Shown here piece after piece: positions 1 through 8,641 of a DNA stretch of 64,000 nucleotides. Under the pieces are notes generated by a model that was not told the origin of the DNA, searched no databases, and worked only from the letters and a program-made list of their open reading frames with translations. The translations under genes were made by a program, and so were the position numbers. Numbering within the stretch: the first letter of the stretch is position 1; each line of letters starts with the position of its first letter. The stretch comes from Candidatus Rifleibacteriota bacterium. GTDB lineage: Bacteria > Muiribacteriota > Ozemobacteria > Ozemobacterales > Ozemobacteraceae. The stretch is from positions 1-64,000 of the forward strand of contig JADFZL010000015.1 of assembly GCA_015232575.1 (NCBI GenBank). Reading direction: 5' to 3'.

Positions 1-948
1 TGTGTGAATTGTACCGGTAATTTCAGCGCCATCAACCCATGCTTTTTTTCCAGACATCAGTTCGGCAGCCAGGGCATCACCGGAGCTGGTATTTACAACA
101 TTTGAGTCCCCTTCAATGCCAAAGATTGTCGCGCCAGACTTGATATTGGCAGCAGACAAATCGCTATCAACTGTGTCAAGAGTTGTTTGAGTATAGAACC
201 CGGCAGGAACATTCAGGCTATTACTTGCCAATGCTTCTGTGTGAATTGTACCGGTAATTTCAGTGCCATCAACCCATGCCTTTTTCCCAGACATTAATTC
301 AGAAGCAAGTGCATCACCGGAGCTGGTATTTACAACATTTGAGTCCCCTTCAATGCCAAAGATTGTCGCGCCAGACTTGATATTGGCAGCAGACAAATCG
401 CTATCAACTGTGTCAAGAGTTGTTTGAGTATAGAACCCGGCAGGTACATTCAGGCTATTACTTGCCAATGCTTCTGTGTGAATTGTACCGGTAATTTCAG
501 TGCCATCAACCCATGCCTTTTTCCCAGACATTAATTCAGAAGCAAGTGCATCACCGGAGCTGGTATTTACAACATTTGAGTCCCCTTCAATGCCGAAGAT
601 TGTCGCGCCAGACTTGATATTGGCAGCAGACAAATCGCTATCAACAGTGTCCAGAGTTGTTTGAGTATAGAACCCGGCAGGTACATTCAGGCTATTACTT
701 GCCAATGCTTCTGTGTGAATTGTACCGGTAATTTCAGTGCCATCAACCCATGCCTTTTTCCCAGACATTAATTCAGAAGCAAGTGCATCACCGGAGCTGG
801 TATTTACAACATTTGAGTCCCCTTCAATGCCGAAGATTATCGCGCCAGACTTGATATTGGCAGCAGACAAATCGCTATCAACTGTGTCAAGAGTTGTTTG
901 AGTATAGAACCCGGCAGGTACATTCAGACTATTACTTGCCAAAGTTTG
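1..948 (-). repeat. 237-bp tandem repeat array, four units in window
   Basis: The phrase TGTGTGAATTGTACCGG recurs at 1, 238, 475 and 712, exactly 237 bp apart, with a diverged version at 949. Units differ by only a handful of bases, including silent changes, so they were duplicated recently or are homogenised by recombination. 237 is a multiple of three, so copy-number change keeps the reading frame of the minus-strand gene. The array continues past the window start. Confidence 0.95.
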
Positions 949-1596
949 TGTCTGAATTGTACCAGTTATCTTTTTTCCATTAACATAAGCGGTCATATCC
1001 TTCAGGATGCTTGCCTCGACGGCATTTGCGTCAGATGTGTCCAAAGACATATAAGTGCCGACAACGCCATAAATACTGGAACCGAACTTGATGTTTGCTG
1101 GTAAAAGATTTGTATCGCCCTCTACTACGCCGCTTCCGTCATGATAGCCCTTTAAAATATTTACAGGATCTGTCCCTGGTTTGATTTGCTGTTTCCCTAT
1201 ATTTGGCATGGTTCCAATTCGGGGACCCCATTCTTCTTTGATTAATCCCCAGTATTTCTTTCCGCTTAATACTTCGGAAGAGGAGGCCCCTTCGCCAGTT
1301 ATCTCAGGTGTCTTGTTCATGATAGCGTTTAAATCATGCATTGTTGAATTTGGTCCGGAAGTTGGTTCTGTAAATTGATTCTCTCGTTTTGTCCCCGTAA
1401 CTCCAAGGTTTAGGCGGTTATATATATCTTCAAGGGTAAACATTCCACTTGCAGAGACGTTTGGAGCCCCTGGAGCATCAATATTTCCGGCAAAAGATTC
1501 CGTTGCGACAAGTAGAATAAATGCACAAAAGGTCAATTTTTGAAGCAACAAGCAATATTTCAGGGATTTATTCAATGCAAAGGATTTTTTACACAT
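1..1596 (-). CDS. Secreted protein with 79-residue tandem repeats (3' end outside window)
   Basis: The start is the ATG at 1596, preceded by GGAGA at good spacing, and the frame is open to the window edge for 532 codons. A signal peptide (residues about 1-35, ending SFAGN) is followed by a segment with FTLEDIYNRLN and later GPNSTMHDLNAIMNK, a module I recall from many large secreted or surface bacterial proteins. Next come MPNIG and ILKGYHDGSG, resembling beta-rich repeats of phage tail fibres and surface proteins. From 948 down to 1 the protein is four near-identical 79-residue repeats, each containing SGKKAWVDGTEITGTI and AANIKSGATIFGIEGDS; a diverged unit precedes them. It is probably an extracellular repeat protein. 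No function is assigned, and the C-terminus is not visible. Confidence 0.85.
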   Translation of the reverse strand, partial: MCKKSFALNKSLKYCLLLQKLTFCAFILLVATESFAGNIDAPGAPNVSASGMFTLEDIYNRLNLGVTGTKRENQFTEPTSGPNSTMHDLNAIMNKTPEITGEGASSSEVLSGKKYWGLIKEEWGPRIGTMPNIGKQQIKPGTDPVNILKGYHDGSGVVEGDTNLLPANIKFGSSIYGVVGTYMSLDTSDANAVEASILKDMTAYVNGKKITGTIQTQTLASNSLNVPAGFYTQTTLDTVDSDLSAANIKSGAIIFGIEGDSNVVNTSSGDALASELMSGKKAWVDGTEITGTIHTEALASNSLNVPAGFYTQTTLDTVDSDLSAANIKSGATIFGIEGDSNVVNTSSGDALASELMSGKKAWVDGTEITGTIHTEALASNSLNVPAGFYTQTTLDTVDSDLSAANIKSGATIFGIEGDSNVVNTSSGDALASELMSGKKAWVDGTEITGTIHTEALASNSLNVPAGFYTQTTLDTVDSDLSAANIKSGATIFGIEGDSNVVNTSSGDALAAELMSGKKAWVDGAEITGTIHT

Positions 1597-1757
1597 ACAT
1601 TGTCTCCAAACACTTTAGTATTTTTCTGAGTATATATAGTCATAAATGTACGAAAGCTGAAATAGTTATTGTGTTGTCATCACAGGCATTTAACTTCAAT
1701 TGAATAAGCGAATCGGGTGGGAATGTAACAACAGAATTTCTATCAAGCTTTGCTGAA

Positions 1758-3057
1758 TTACTCTTTCTGGTAAAGCTTTCTAAAGGCATTTTTTTCATTG
1801 AAATCAGCAATCGCACTTTTCACAACATCCAGAGATATATCTGCGGGAGTGAGCTTGGTTAAGGTTTCTTCTGCGTATAAATCATTTTTGACTGCATTAA
1901 TGAATTTGTTTACACGTGAAACTCTTTCCTTATCAATCCTATGATTATCAGACAGGTCGAGTGAATAACTTTGTAAGTCGGCATTAGTGTCAGCCTGGGA
2001 ACTTTCTTTTGAAGTGGAGGTTGTTATTTCGGCAGAGTTGACAATGCATTGAGGAATTTGTGCAAGTATTTTTTTTGCTTCTTCAATTATTTTCTGAGAT
2101 ACGGCTTTATTAGAAGCTGCTTTGGCAAGAGTCTCAGCATCTTTAAGATTTCGAACACAACGGACTCCGGCAATCAAAACCTTGTCACGTGCATCTGTAG
2201 CCAGCGCTTCTTTTGAAACTGCAAGAACTTCGTCAACTGATTTGCAGCGAATTGTACCGGAAATACACACGTTGTCTCTTGCCTCTTTTGATTTGGTGAC
2301 ATTAGCAAGTGTCACAACTTCCATATAGTTTAAGCATAATTTTGTGCAGGACAAACAGACTTTGTCGGTTGCTCCATCGCTTGCTGTCGCTTTTGCAAGC
2401 ATAATCGCATCTTTAAGGTTTAAACAGAAACTCAATCCTCCAAGGCAGATCTTATCAGTTCCACATTTGGTTACTGCTGCCAGGGCCAGCTTAAGGATGT
2501 CACGCAAATGATTTGCCTTCGGTAATCCGTCAATTAATAGAATTTTATCTCGCTGATCATCGTAGTGGGCTTTTTTTGCATATTCGATTACACGGTCAAC
2601 CGGACTATTTGAGAGAATTTTGAGACGCTCATAACTTTTCGATGAAAATGGTCCTTGAGGAAACTGCGCAATACAGCGTTTAAAGAGTTCAATTGCCTGA
2701 GGAATTCTGTCAATGTACTCATTGCAAATTCCGAGAGCATAAATTGTATCTGGAATAAAACGAGACTTCTCAGGGAGTGTAGTGTTTACGTATATGGTTC
2801 AGAAACACTTCATAAGCAGAAATCGCGCCCCAATAGTCATGAAGATGTCTCTTACAGGATCCGATATAGAACCTTGCTTCTCTCTGTACTGATGGATCAT
2901 CACACTGTTTATCAATAGACTGATAGATTTCAAGAGCTTTCTGGTAATTTAACTGATTGCACAAGCGATGTGCTTCATCAAGCTGTGGGTTGGCAATAAC
3001 AATCTGTATGAACAACATAAAAACAGCGAATACAGCAGTGATTCTGGCTGATATCAT
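1758..3057 (-). CDS. Secreted TPR plus 30-residue-repeat protein, +1 frameshift needed
   Basis: The start is the ATG at 3057 with AGGAGG upstream, followed by a signal peptide ending VIANPQ and TPR-like helices (LDEAHRLCNQLNYQKALEIY). The frame stops at TGA 2770-2772, but the next frame continues the TPR sense immediately (EKSRFIPDTIYALGICNEYI) and stays open to 1758. The second half holds about five repeats of roughly 30 residues with the pattern DK-V/I-C/L-L/I-x-G...NLKDA...LAKA. The C-terminal cap reads ADISLDVVKSAIADF and resembles the end of the remnant at 19995-20372. So this is one protein of about 430 residues split by one base. The junction CCC-TGA is a plausible +1 slip site, but a sequencing error or a recent mutation would look the same. 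Function unknown; probably a periplasmic or secreted scaffold. Confidence 0.75.
2770..2775 (-). promoter_or_regulatory. Candidate +1 ribosomal frameshift site CCC-TGA
   Basis: On the minus strand the codons read ACT CCC TGA GAA G. Slipping a proline tRNA from CCC to CCT puts GAG AAG in frame and joins the two halves of the TPR/repeat gene. A proline codon before a weak UGA stop resembles known +1 programmed sites such as RF2 (CUU UGA) and overlapping-proline sites in some phages. No stimulator was verified. Confidence 0.35.
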
Positions 3058-3433
3058 AAAAATTCCTCCTGAATTTGATCTCGAATTTGTTTTACAGCAA
3101 CATAAACGATAGAAATACAATAAATATCATCGCAATCTATAAATTGAATTAAGAATTCCTGATTCATGCAGAAGGAACTATTCAGAGGCAGTTTCAGCCA
3201 ATTTTCTGTTGATTTTCTGTTGACAAAAGTTGTTGTATGGTTATAACTTGAAATTATGGTTTCGAAAAAATATTTCGTGATGACATTTGGAATACCTTAT
3301 TCGTTTTTCTATTGGATGGTGAAATTGGATTAAATAGGTTGTTAATGTTTACAGAAATTTTCTGGTGAAAACAAAGGGTCGCGTTTTTTTTGAAAGTTTA
3401 TCCTTAAATAAATTCATTCTGGAGGTTTATTAA
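3058..3433. other. Divergent intergenic region
   Basis: This 376-bp AT-rich region separates two divergently transcribed genes that share the 30-residue repeat. It holds one convincing forward promoter (3220-3247). I see no clear reverse promoter and no coding potential. Confidence 0.6.
3220..3247 (+). promoter_or_regulatory. Sigma70-like promoter for 3434 gene
   Basis: TTGACA at 3220-3225 and TATAAC at 3242-3247 are separated by 16 bp. A start near 3255 would give a leader of about 180 nt before the ATG at 3434. Confidence 0.6.
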
Positions 3434-4249
3434 ATGAAGAATTTTGTTGAGAAATTTACACACCCATTATTCTTTTCCATGATTTTTGTCGCCTTTTTAC
3501 TTCCTGACTTTGCCTTTGCCAGAAGGCCCACTTTTGGAGCGAGGTCGATTGCATATCCGAAGAGCGAAATAGATATTATTATTAATGCGGCGGTACAGCA
3601 GGGCGATAGGGTAAAGGGTGACATTATTCTTATTGAAGGTGTTAGTAAAGCAAAAACAGCAGGCGACGTTGCCAGGCTTGCAAGAAACGCCTTCACTCAA
3701 GAAAGCAAGGATATAATTCTTCTTAAAGGTATAGATAAAGCTGAGAGCCTGCTTGATTTTGTTCTATTTGCCAAAACTTCTGCCAAAGGGGAACCCAGAG
3801 ATTACTCAGGATCGGGAATTGTCAAAGATTTTGCCGAAGGGAAATGTGGTGCCTCAGGAACGGCAATTGTCAGAGATCCTTTCAGAAATAAACACCTTTT
3901 TTCAGTGAGTCCAAGAGATGCGATTCTCCTCAGGGGAGCTGAGAAGGCTACTTCATACTATGACTTTCTCATACTCGCACTTAACACTAAGTCTGGTAAA
4001 ACTAAAGACGAGTTATTGTTAACCGCTTCTGGAAAAGCTAGGAATATTGATGATATTTGTTCCCTTGTTCAAAAAGTTATTTCCGGTGAAACGGGAGATC
4101 GTATTTTGATAAATGGACTGAAATTTGCGAAATCCGAGTCTGATTTTAATAGGCTTTATTATCATGCGAGAGGGAATGAAGCAAAGAGTGCAATTACATC
4201 TGCGGCGAAAGAAGCTGGGATCAATATAATAGGGAAGAAAGCCGGGTAG
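3434..4249 (+). CDS. Secreted 30-residue-repeat protein
   Basis: The protein has 271 residues, a signal peptide (cleavage near FAFARR) and a TGGAGG ribosome binding site. The mature part is built from repeats of about 30 residues with the pattern D-x-ILL-x-G-x-x-KA-x4-D-x3-LA, seen for example as KDIILLKGIDKAESLLDF, PRDAILLRGAEKATSYYDF and GDRILINGLKFAKSESDF. A Gly/Ser-rich insert around residues 125-155 breaks the series. The same repeat is found in the divergent gene at 1758-3057 and, more diverged, in the protein at 24238-26370. It is probably an all-helical solenoid outside the cytoplasm. I do not recognise a named family. Confidence 0.85.
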   Translation: MKNFVEKFTHPLFFSMIFVAFLLPDFAFARRPTFGARSIAYPKSEIDIIINAAVQQGDRVKGDIILIEGVSKAKTAGDVARLARNAFTQESKDIILLKGIDKAESLLDFVLFAKTSAKGEPRDYSGSGIVKDFAEGKCGASGTAIVRDPFRNKHLFSVSPRDAILLRGAEKATSYYDFLILALNTKSGKTKDELLLTASGKARNIDDICSLVQKVISGETGDRILINGLKFAKSESDFNRLYYHARGNEAKSAITSAAKEAGINIIGKKAG

Positions 4250-4266
4250 AAAGAGCAGGAAGTAAT

Positions 4267-4296
4267 TTGACCCCTTTATTAGGAATTTGTTATACT
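4267..4296 (+). promoter_or_regulatory. Sigma70-like promoter for lipoprotein gene
   Basis: TTGACC at 4267-4272 and TATACT at 4291-4296, spacer 18 bp, lie just upstream of GGAGG (4313-4317) and the ATG at 4325. Confidence 0.55.
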
Positions 4297-4324
4297 GATT
4301 AAAAATTGGTATGGAGGAACAAAT

Positions 4325-4942
4325 ATGAGGAAGATTGCAAACTTTTTCAGAATGACTGCTTTTGTAGTTCTTATTTCGTTTTCATCGTTTTTCCTGGCTG
4401 GGTGCGCAGAAGTTCTTGCTCTTACCGGTCTTATCGGAGCAATCGGCGGAGCAGTCGGAGGTATTGGCGCTATTTTTTCTGCATTTGGCAACCAAAAAAC
4501 AGGGGGAAAATTGCAACAGGTTGGCGCCGGACTGAATGCCATACCACAGGTGGGACAAGTAATAAATACTGGCTATAATAATATTGCTTCGGCTGCATCT
4601 AATTTTATAGATGTAGCAGCCAGAGAAAGCCTTGCTCGAGACAGGGCCAGAGTTCCTTCCCCAGGCGGAGACCCGGATGCAGCAGCACCAGCTCCAGCAG
4701 CAACCGCACAGACACCTGCTCAACAACCAACACAGAGGATTCAACCTCCTGCTCAGGAACCAGCCCCTGTAATGTCAGCAATCAACCAGGTTGCCCAGGC
4801 AGGGGATGCTTTTACAGGAGGAATGACTCGAGTTACCAATGCGGTAAACAGTGTTGCTCAGGCAGGTAATCAAGTTGCTCAGGGAGTTGTACAAACTACA
4901 GTCTCATTAAATCAAATGCATCAGATCCTTACCGGAAAATAA
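4325..4942 (+). CDS. Lipoprotein with glycine-zipper segment
   Basis: The protein has 205 residues with a clear type II signal peptide: a hydrophobic core followed by the lipobox FLAGC, so it should be lipidated and membrane-anchored. Directly after the cysteine comes a Gly/Ala-rich hydrophobic stretch (LIGAIGGAVGGIGAIFSAFG) of glycine-zipper type. A Pro/Ala/Gln-rich linker and a helical tail with repeated AQAG and AINQVAQAG phrases follow. It has its own promoter. No enzymatic motif is visible; an envelope structural or membrane-interacting role is inferred. Confidence 0.85.
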   Translation: MRKIANFFRMTAFVVLISFSSFFLAGCAEVLALTGLIGAIGGAVGGIGAIFSAFGNQKTGGKLQQVGAGLNAIPQVGQVINTGYNNIASAASNFIDVAARESLARDRARVPSPGGDPDAAAPAPAATAQTPAQQPTQRIQPPAQEPAPVMSAINQVAQAGDAFTGGMTRVTNAVNSVAQAGNQVAQGVVQTTVSLNQMHQILTGK

Positions 4943-5028
4943 GAATCTCAATAATTGTATTAGAATTCAAATCGCCTGGAAATGTTTTCAGATTCATTGT
5001 TTTCCAGAGTGCATTACAGTATTTTGCT

Positions 5029-5110
5029 GTCATTTCGACCGAAGGGAGAAATCTCGTATTTTCTACTTGATCTAACCATTCGGAGATCTCTCCCTTCGGT
5101 CGAGATGACA
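5029..5110. repeat. Dispersed palindromic element, copy A
   Basis: The left arm reads TGTCATTTCGACCGAAGGGA followed by GAAATCTC. The right arm is its near-perfect reverse complement (GAGATCTCTCCCTTCGGTCG then AGATGACA). Related copies lie at 12909-12936, 28419-28448, 39853-39880, 40102-40167, 53961-54021 and 63389-63453. Confidence 0.85.
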
Positions 5111-5248
5111 ATAATCGGTCGGGATGACAATGAATAGTCCGCAAGGAGGGCGATAGTTTTAAATATTTCAGCTCTTACTCTTTAAATATTAATCTGCGTA
5201 ATCTGTGAAATCTGCGGACAGCTTTTATTTTTTATCTTGAAAATGTAC

Positions 5249-5305
5249 AAAGCCTGATTCTGATATTTGTTAAGTAGCATTCGAAAACAATCGGAATCAG
5301 GCTTT
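5249..5305. terminator. Long hairpin at convergent gene ends
   Basis: AAAGCCTGATTCTGA pairs with TCGGAATCAGGCTTT across a loop of about 27 nt and abuts the 3' end of the prepilin operon. It is followed by TTTTG on the plus strand. Termination from either side is plausible. Confidence 0.5.
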
Positions 5306-5307
5306 TG

Positions 5308-6066
5308 CTATGGCTCTTGAATGATTGTGTGCCAGTTCCGGTTTGAAAATCTCTGGTTCCACATTGCTGAAAAATATGTCGGGCAGACCAGATCGAAGAA
5401 ATCAGTAATCATGATTCCTTTCTGGCGGTTCAGAATCATTCCATTTCTGGAAAGGTTTACCAGATCTTCTGGTTGGCGTGCTTCGGCCAATTGCAGGGTA
5501 ATGTTGAAAAACCACTGGTTTCTTCCGCCTGGAGATTGTATTTCAACTGGATTTATCGCAAAATAATTTATTCTTCTTGACAATATCCTTTTCTGTTCTC
5601 CTCCGCCTGCCTTAGGGTGAACTCGTTCAGTTCTGGACAATACAAGAAAAGGGTTCCCCGGTGTACCTGATTCGAGGGAATAAGTTATTTCATTTGCGCA
5701 TTTTATACACTGCCCTGTTGAAACACCAGCAGATACAACCTTATCAAGTTCTCCATGAGAAGCAAATGAAAGAAAAGAAAACTTGGTTCCCACAAGAGTG
5801 CTCGCAGAATGTCCGACGACCTTAATGAAATCGGTAAACGAATATTGTGCTTCGCTCGCTGGCAGAATAATGCAGGATAGTTTTATATCGTTTCTCAGTT
5901 GCTGAATAATCCTGCGACCTTCAAGAACCATGTCTATCTGCTGCATTCCCTGAATAGATGTTTTTGACGTTTCACTGAATATCCGATATGCGGGAATAAT
6001 AAGAATACCAGACATAAAAATCACCACAACAAGTTCCATTAATGTAAATGCGGTGTTTCTTTTCAT
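5308..6066 (-). CDS. GspJ/PulJ-like minor pseudopilin
   Basis: The protein has 252 residues. The N-terminus KRNTAFTLMELVVVIFMSG is a type IV prepilin leader with the invariant Glu at +5 and a hydrophobic helix, so it should be processed by a prepilin peptidase and built into a pilus or pseudopilus. The residue before the cleavage site is Ala rather than the usual Gly. The body (QQIDMVLEGRRIIQQLRNDI and a beta-rich remainder) fits the GspJ class. It is the last gene of the operon, and its ATG overlaps the preceding stop as ATGA. The substrate or machine is not identifiable from the sequence. Confidence 0.8.
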   Translation of the reverse strand: MKRNTAFTLMELVVVIFMSGILIIPAYRIFSETSKTSIQGMQQIDMVLEGRRIIQQLRNDIKLSCIILPASEAQYSFTDFIKVVGHSASTLVGTKFSFLSFASHGELDKVVSAGVSTGQCIKCANEITYSLESGTPGNPFLVLSRTERVHPKAGGGEQKRILSRRINYFAINPVEIQSPGGRNQWFFNITLQLAEARQPEDLVNLSRNGMILNRQKGIMITDFFDLVCPTYFSAMWNQRFSNRNWHTIIQEP

Positions 6067-6533
6067 CTTGGCTGCTCAAATACAATGGATTCCATTGTTA
6101 CAATATTCTGTGAAAGCCAGATTTTAACTTTGTTAAGACTTTTTGGAGCAACCTGTACTTTTATCCTGATAGCGTTGATCGCACCAGAAACATTTTCCAG
6201 AGATATTTTTCTTTGAAAGAGCTCAGATTCAGGAGGATATTGTACTCCATCACCGGACCCCGAAGAAATTGCATTCCAGGAATCAAGCGGATAAGCTGGC
6301 AATGTGTGAGAAATTCCATATTTTGAAAGCCATTTATAACCAAATGCACGGAATATTTCAATCGGTTCCTGTGCGAGCTGAATCGATAAAAATTCGTAAT
6401 ATGCATCCATTGAGCTTTTGCCTGACATATAGTTCATATTCAGTATTCCAACTACAATAGTAGCAAGAAACACCATCGCAACAAGGACTTCAATCATGGA
6501 AAACGCAGCTTTAAGAGAACTTCTTCTGGTCAT
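6063..6533 (-). CDS. GspI/PilV-like minor pseudopilin
   Basis: The protein has 156 residues. I place the start at 6533, where ATGA overlaps the stop of the upstream gene; a longer frame starting at 6575 would overlap it by 46 bp. The prepilin motif KAAFSMIEVLVAMVFLATIV has Glu at +5, again with Ala at -1. The length and the following globular domain match GspI/PilV minor pilins, which usually cap pseudopili together with GspJ and GspK. It is translationally coupled on both sides. Confidence 0.8.
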   Translation of the reverse strand: MTRRSSLKAAFSMIEVLVAMVFLATIVVGILNMNYMSGKSSMDAYYEFLSIQLAQEPIEIFRAFGYKWLSKYGISHTLPAYPLDSWNAISSGSGDGVQYPPESELFQRKISLENVSGAINAIRIKVQVAPKSLNKVKIWLSQNIVTMESIVFEQPR

Positions 6534-8641
6534 TCTACGTTCATCCTGATAAAGTTTGTCCATAGGGAAACACAAATCTGATATTGATAGTCTGTTGGAC
6601 TTTTTAGTAATGGATCATATTCAATGAGATGCTTGCCATCAGCCCAGCGATAAGATTCGAGTTGATCACAGATAAGGGCGCCTTTAAGCTTGAGAGGTCG
6701 ATTTGCAATAACAGAGCCATTCTTGTTGTCATTAACTGCCACTAGTACAGCCTCTATCTTTTTATCTGTTGCGACATGTATGGTTCCTTTTCTTGTAAAA
6801 AGGATCAGCAAATCACTCGGATCAGTCTTTTGAATTCCAGTTGAAATTTTAAAATTGTCTGCAATTATTACGCCTTGTCCTTTTATTTTCCAATCTCTAC
6901 CATTAATCGGCTGGAAATCTACGCTTCCTTTTAGATGGAAAATTCCTCTGGGTTTGATAATTCCATTTTCTGTATCAAGAAGGTCAACTTCCTGAATGTT
7001 CTCTATTGGAACCTGTTTCTTGTGCCACAGTGTAAAAAAATTGAATGGTCTGAAACCTTCAGCACCAGTTTGGCCAATATCAATTGAATGCCCCTTTGAG
7101 TTAAAAAATCTTGGAGAATTAAATGACGCTTTTTGTGGCGGATTCGAAATATCTTCCCCGTTGCCACCATAAAGAAAATCTGTCTGGAATTCTGAATAAA
7201 GCGAAGTTTGAGGAAATTTACCTGCTACTGCTGGGAGGTTGCGAAGAAATTTTTCATAATTACTGTCAACCAGATTTGATGTATCATCAGGCAGAGCCAT
7301 GCATAGAACCATTTTTTCTGCTTTCTTAAAGGCATCGCGCATTTCGGCAGGAACTGCCTCGGAAAAACTTCTTGTTCTTAATCCGGCTCTATACCTTCCA
7401 ACCACTTTGGCTTCAGAAAAATCAAGCTGAAAAGAAACCAGATATAAAAATCTTTTTCGAATTGCGCCCTCAAGGATTTTTGCGGCATTAGCAGGATTGC
7501 TTACAAAATCAGGGTTTTCACCCAGCAGGAACATTCCGGGTTCAGGCGGGAAGACTCCTTCTGCGCCATTATTCTGCTTTGCCATGAGGTACATCATGTC
7601 TTTTTCCATTAATTCTAATTCTGTGGTATAAGCATTTTTTGGAAGAGGGTGAGTGTTTATCATGAATTTCCCTTTCAGCCCTTCAAAATGTGCTGACCTG
7701 ATTGCACTTTCCTCACGTTTCAAAGTTTGATAAAGAGTCTCGTCCAGTCCTGGAAAAAGTGTCATTACATCAGAATGTAAAATTTCAACAGTTTGAGAGC
7801 AAACAGGAATAACTTTATTTAGGGATTCCGGAACGTTAACGAAAACATAATTTTCTAAAGGTGGAGAATTTGGCAAGCCGCAAGGTGCTTTTTGAATATC
7901 TGTTTCTCCAAAAAATATTTTTCCAAACTTTTCCGGCGAAAGCGAACTCTGCTCAACTACAATGCTCTTAGCCTGGTTGTTAAGAGAAAAACCATTGAAT
8001 TTCCTGAATTCTTCCATGCCGTTTCTGACAAGCAGAACATAGTCCATTGGAAAACAGTGAGAGTAATTGGATCTTTGCTGAGAATTCACGCTCGGTGATA
8101 CAATGCTGACAACGTGATATTCAACGTGACGAACACCACTGAAAGACAATTCAGGGTTACCGGAGAGTAAACCGGCTCTTTTGAAAACAAGCTTTACTTT
8201 TAACTCTACTGTCCCAACTCCTTCAGCGCCGCCCTGTGGAGAAAAAGGAACTCCTGAAATGTCGTTCATGCAAAAATCTATCAGTCTTGCTGATGCGGTC
8301 AGCTCAGGAACAACCTCTGATTTAACCATCGTTCTTGCCTGACGAGAGGAAATTTCAAGCGGAACGACCAGATTAGCTGCTGTGCGCGTAATTACCCATT
8401 TTCCTACATCTGATGCCGGATTGGCAGTCTGGCGGTAAAACCACATATTGGCTTCTTCCAGCGCTCCTTCGACGATCTGTCTTGCGAGCTCGTGCTGCTG
8501 AAAATGAAAAGCAGCCTGTCTTTGATGACCGGTTAATTTATGAAAGCTTATTGCGAGAATTGAAACAAACATCAGGATAAAAATAAGAACGTAGGAAATA
8601 AAGCCCCTTAGCAGATTTGCCGAATTGACAGTTTCTTTCAT
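6530..8641 (-). CDS. Large GspK/PilX-like prepilin
   Basis: The protein has 703 residues. The start at 8641 is chosen because ATGA overlaps the stop of the HEAT gene. LLRGFISYVLIFILMFVSI gives a Gly-Phe prepilin cleavage site and a hydrophobic helix but no Glu at +5, as in GspK. A long globular domain follows, and the C-terminal third (about 530-690) looks beta-helical (GIFHLKGSVDFQPINGRDW, KGQGVIIADNF). It is much longer than a usual GspK (about 300-330). The protein at 31762-34092 has the same design. Probably the large minor pilin of a type II secretion-like or pilus system; the exact role is unknown. Confidence 0.65.
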   Translation of the reverse strand: MKETVNSANLLRGFISYVLIFILMFVSILAISFHKLTGHQRQAAFHFQQHELARQIVEGALEEANMWFYRQTANPASDVGKWVITRTAANLVVPLEISSRQARTMVKSEVVPELTASARLIDFCMNDISGVPFSPQGGAEGVGTVELKVKLVFKRAGLLSGNPELSFSGVRHVEYHVVSIVSPSVNSQQRSNYSHCFPMDYVLLVRNGMEEFRKFNGFSLNNQAKSIVVEQSSLSPEKFGKIFFGETDIQKAPCGLPNSPPLENYVFVNVPESLNKVIPVCSQTVEILHSDVMTLFPGLDETLYQTLKREESAIRSAHFEGLKGKFMINTHPLPKNAYTTELELMEKDMMYLMAKQNNGAEGVFPPEPGMFLLGENPDFVSNPANAAKILEGAIRKRFLYLVSFQLDFSEAKVVGRYRAGLRTRSFSEAVPAEMRDAFKKAEKMVLCMALPDDTSNLVDSNYEKFLRNLPAVAGKFPQTSLYSEFQTDFLYGGNGEDISNPPQKASFNSPRFFNSKGHSIDIGQTGAEGFRPFNFFTLWHKKQVPIENIQEVDLLDTENGIIKPRGIFHLKGSVDFQPINGRDWKIKGQGVIIADNFKISTGIQKTDPSDLLILFTRKGTIHVATDKKIEAVLVAVNDNKNGSVIANRPLKLKGALICDQLESYRWADGKHLIEYDPLLKSPTDYQYQICVSLWTNFIRMNVE

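Larger units (their letters stand above)
4943..5307. other. Intergenic region with palindromic repeat and hairpin
   Basis: This convergent 365-bp gap contains a copy of the dispersed palindrome (5029-5110) and a long stem near 5249-5305. There is no supported gene; a 71-codon minus-strand frame here runs through the palindrome and lacks a ribosome binding site. Confidence 0.6.

Noticed and set aside
1..948. CRISPR-like regular repeats
   Set aside because: Period is 237 bp, units are contiguous and coding, and there are no spacers or cas genes.
1..1596. Prophage tail-fibre gene, because of MPNIG and YHDGSG-type segments
   Set aside because: The protein has a Sec signal peptide and no phage structural or lysis genes are nearby.
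4261..4290. Shared TTTGACCCC-type sequence with 40185-40205 as a repeat element
   Set aside because: Similarity covers only about 15 bases, and the first copy is explained as a promoter -35 region.
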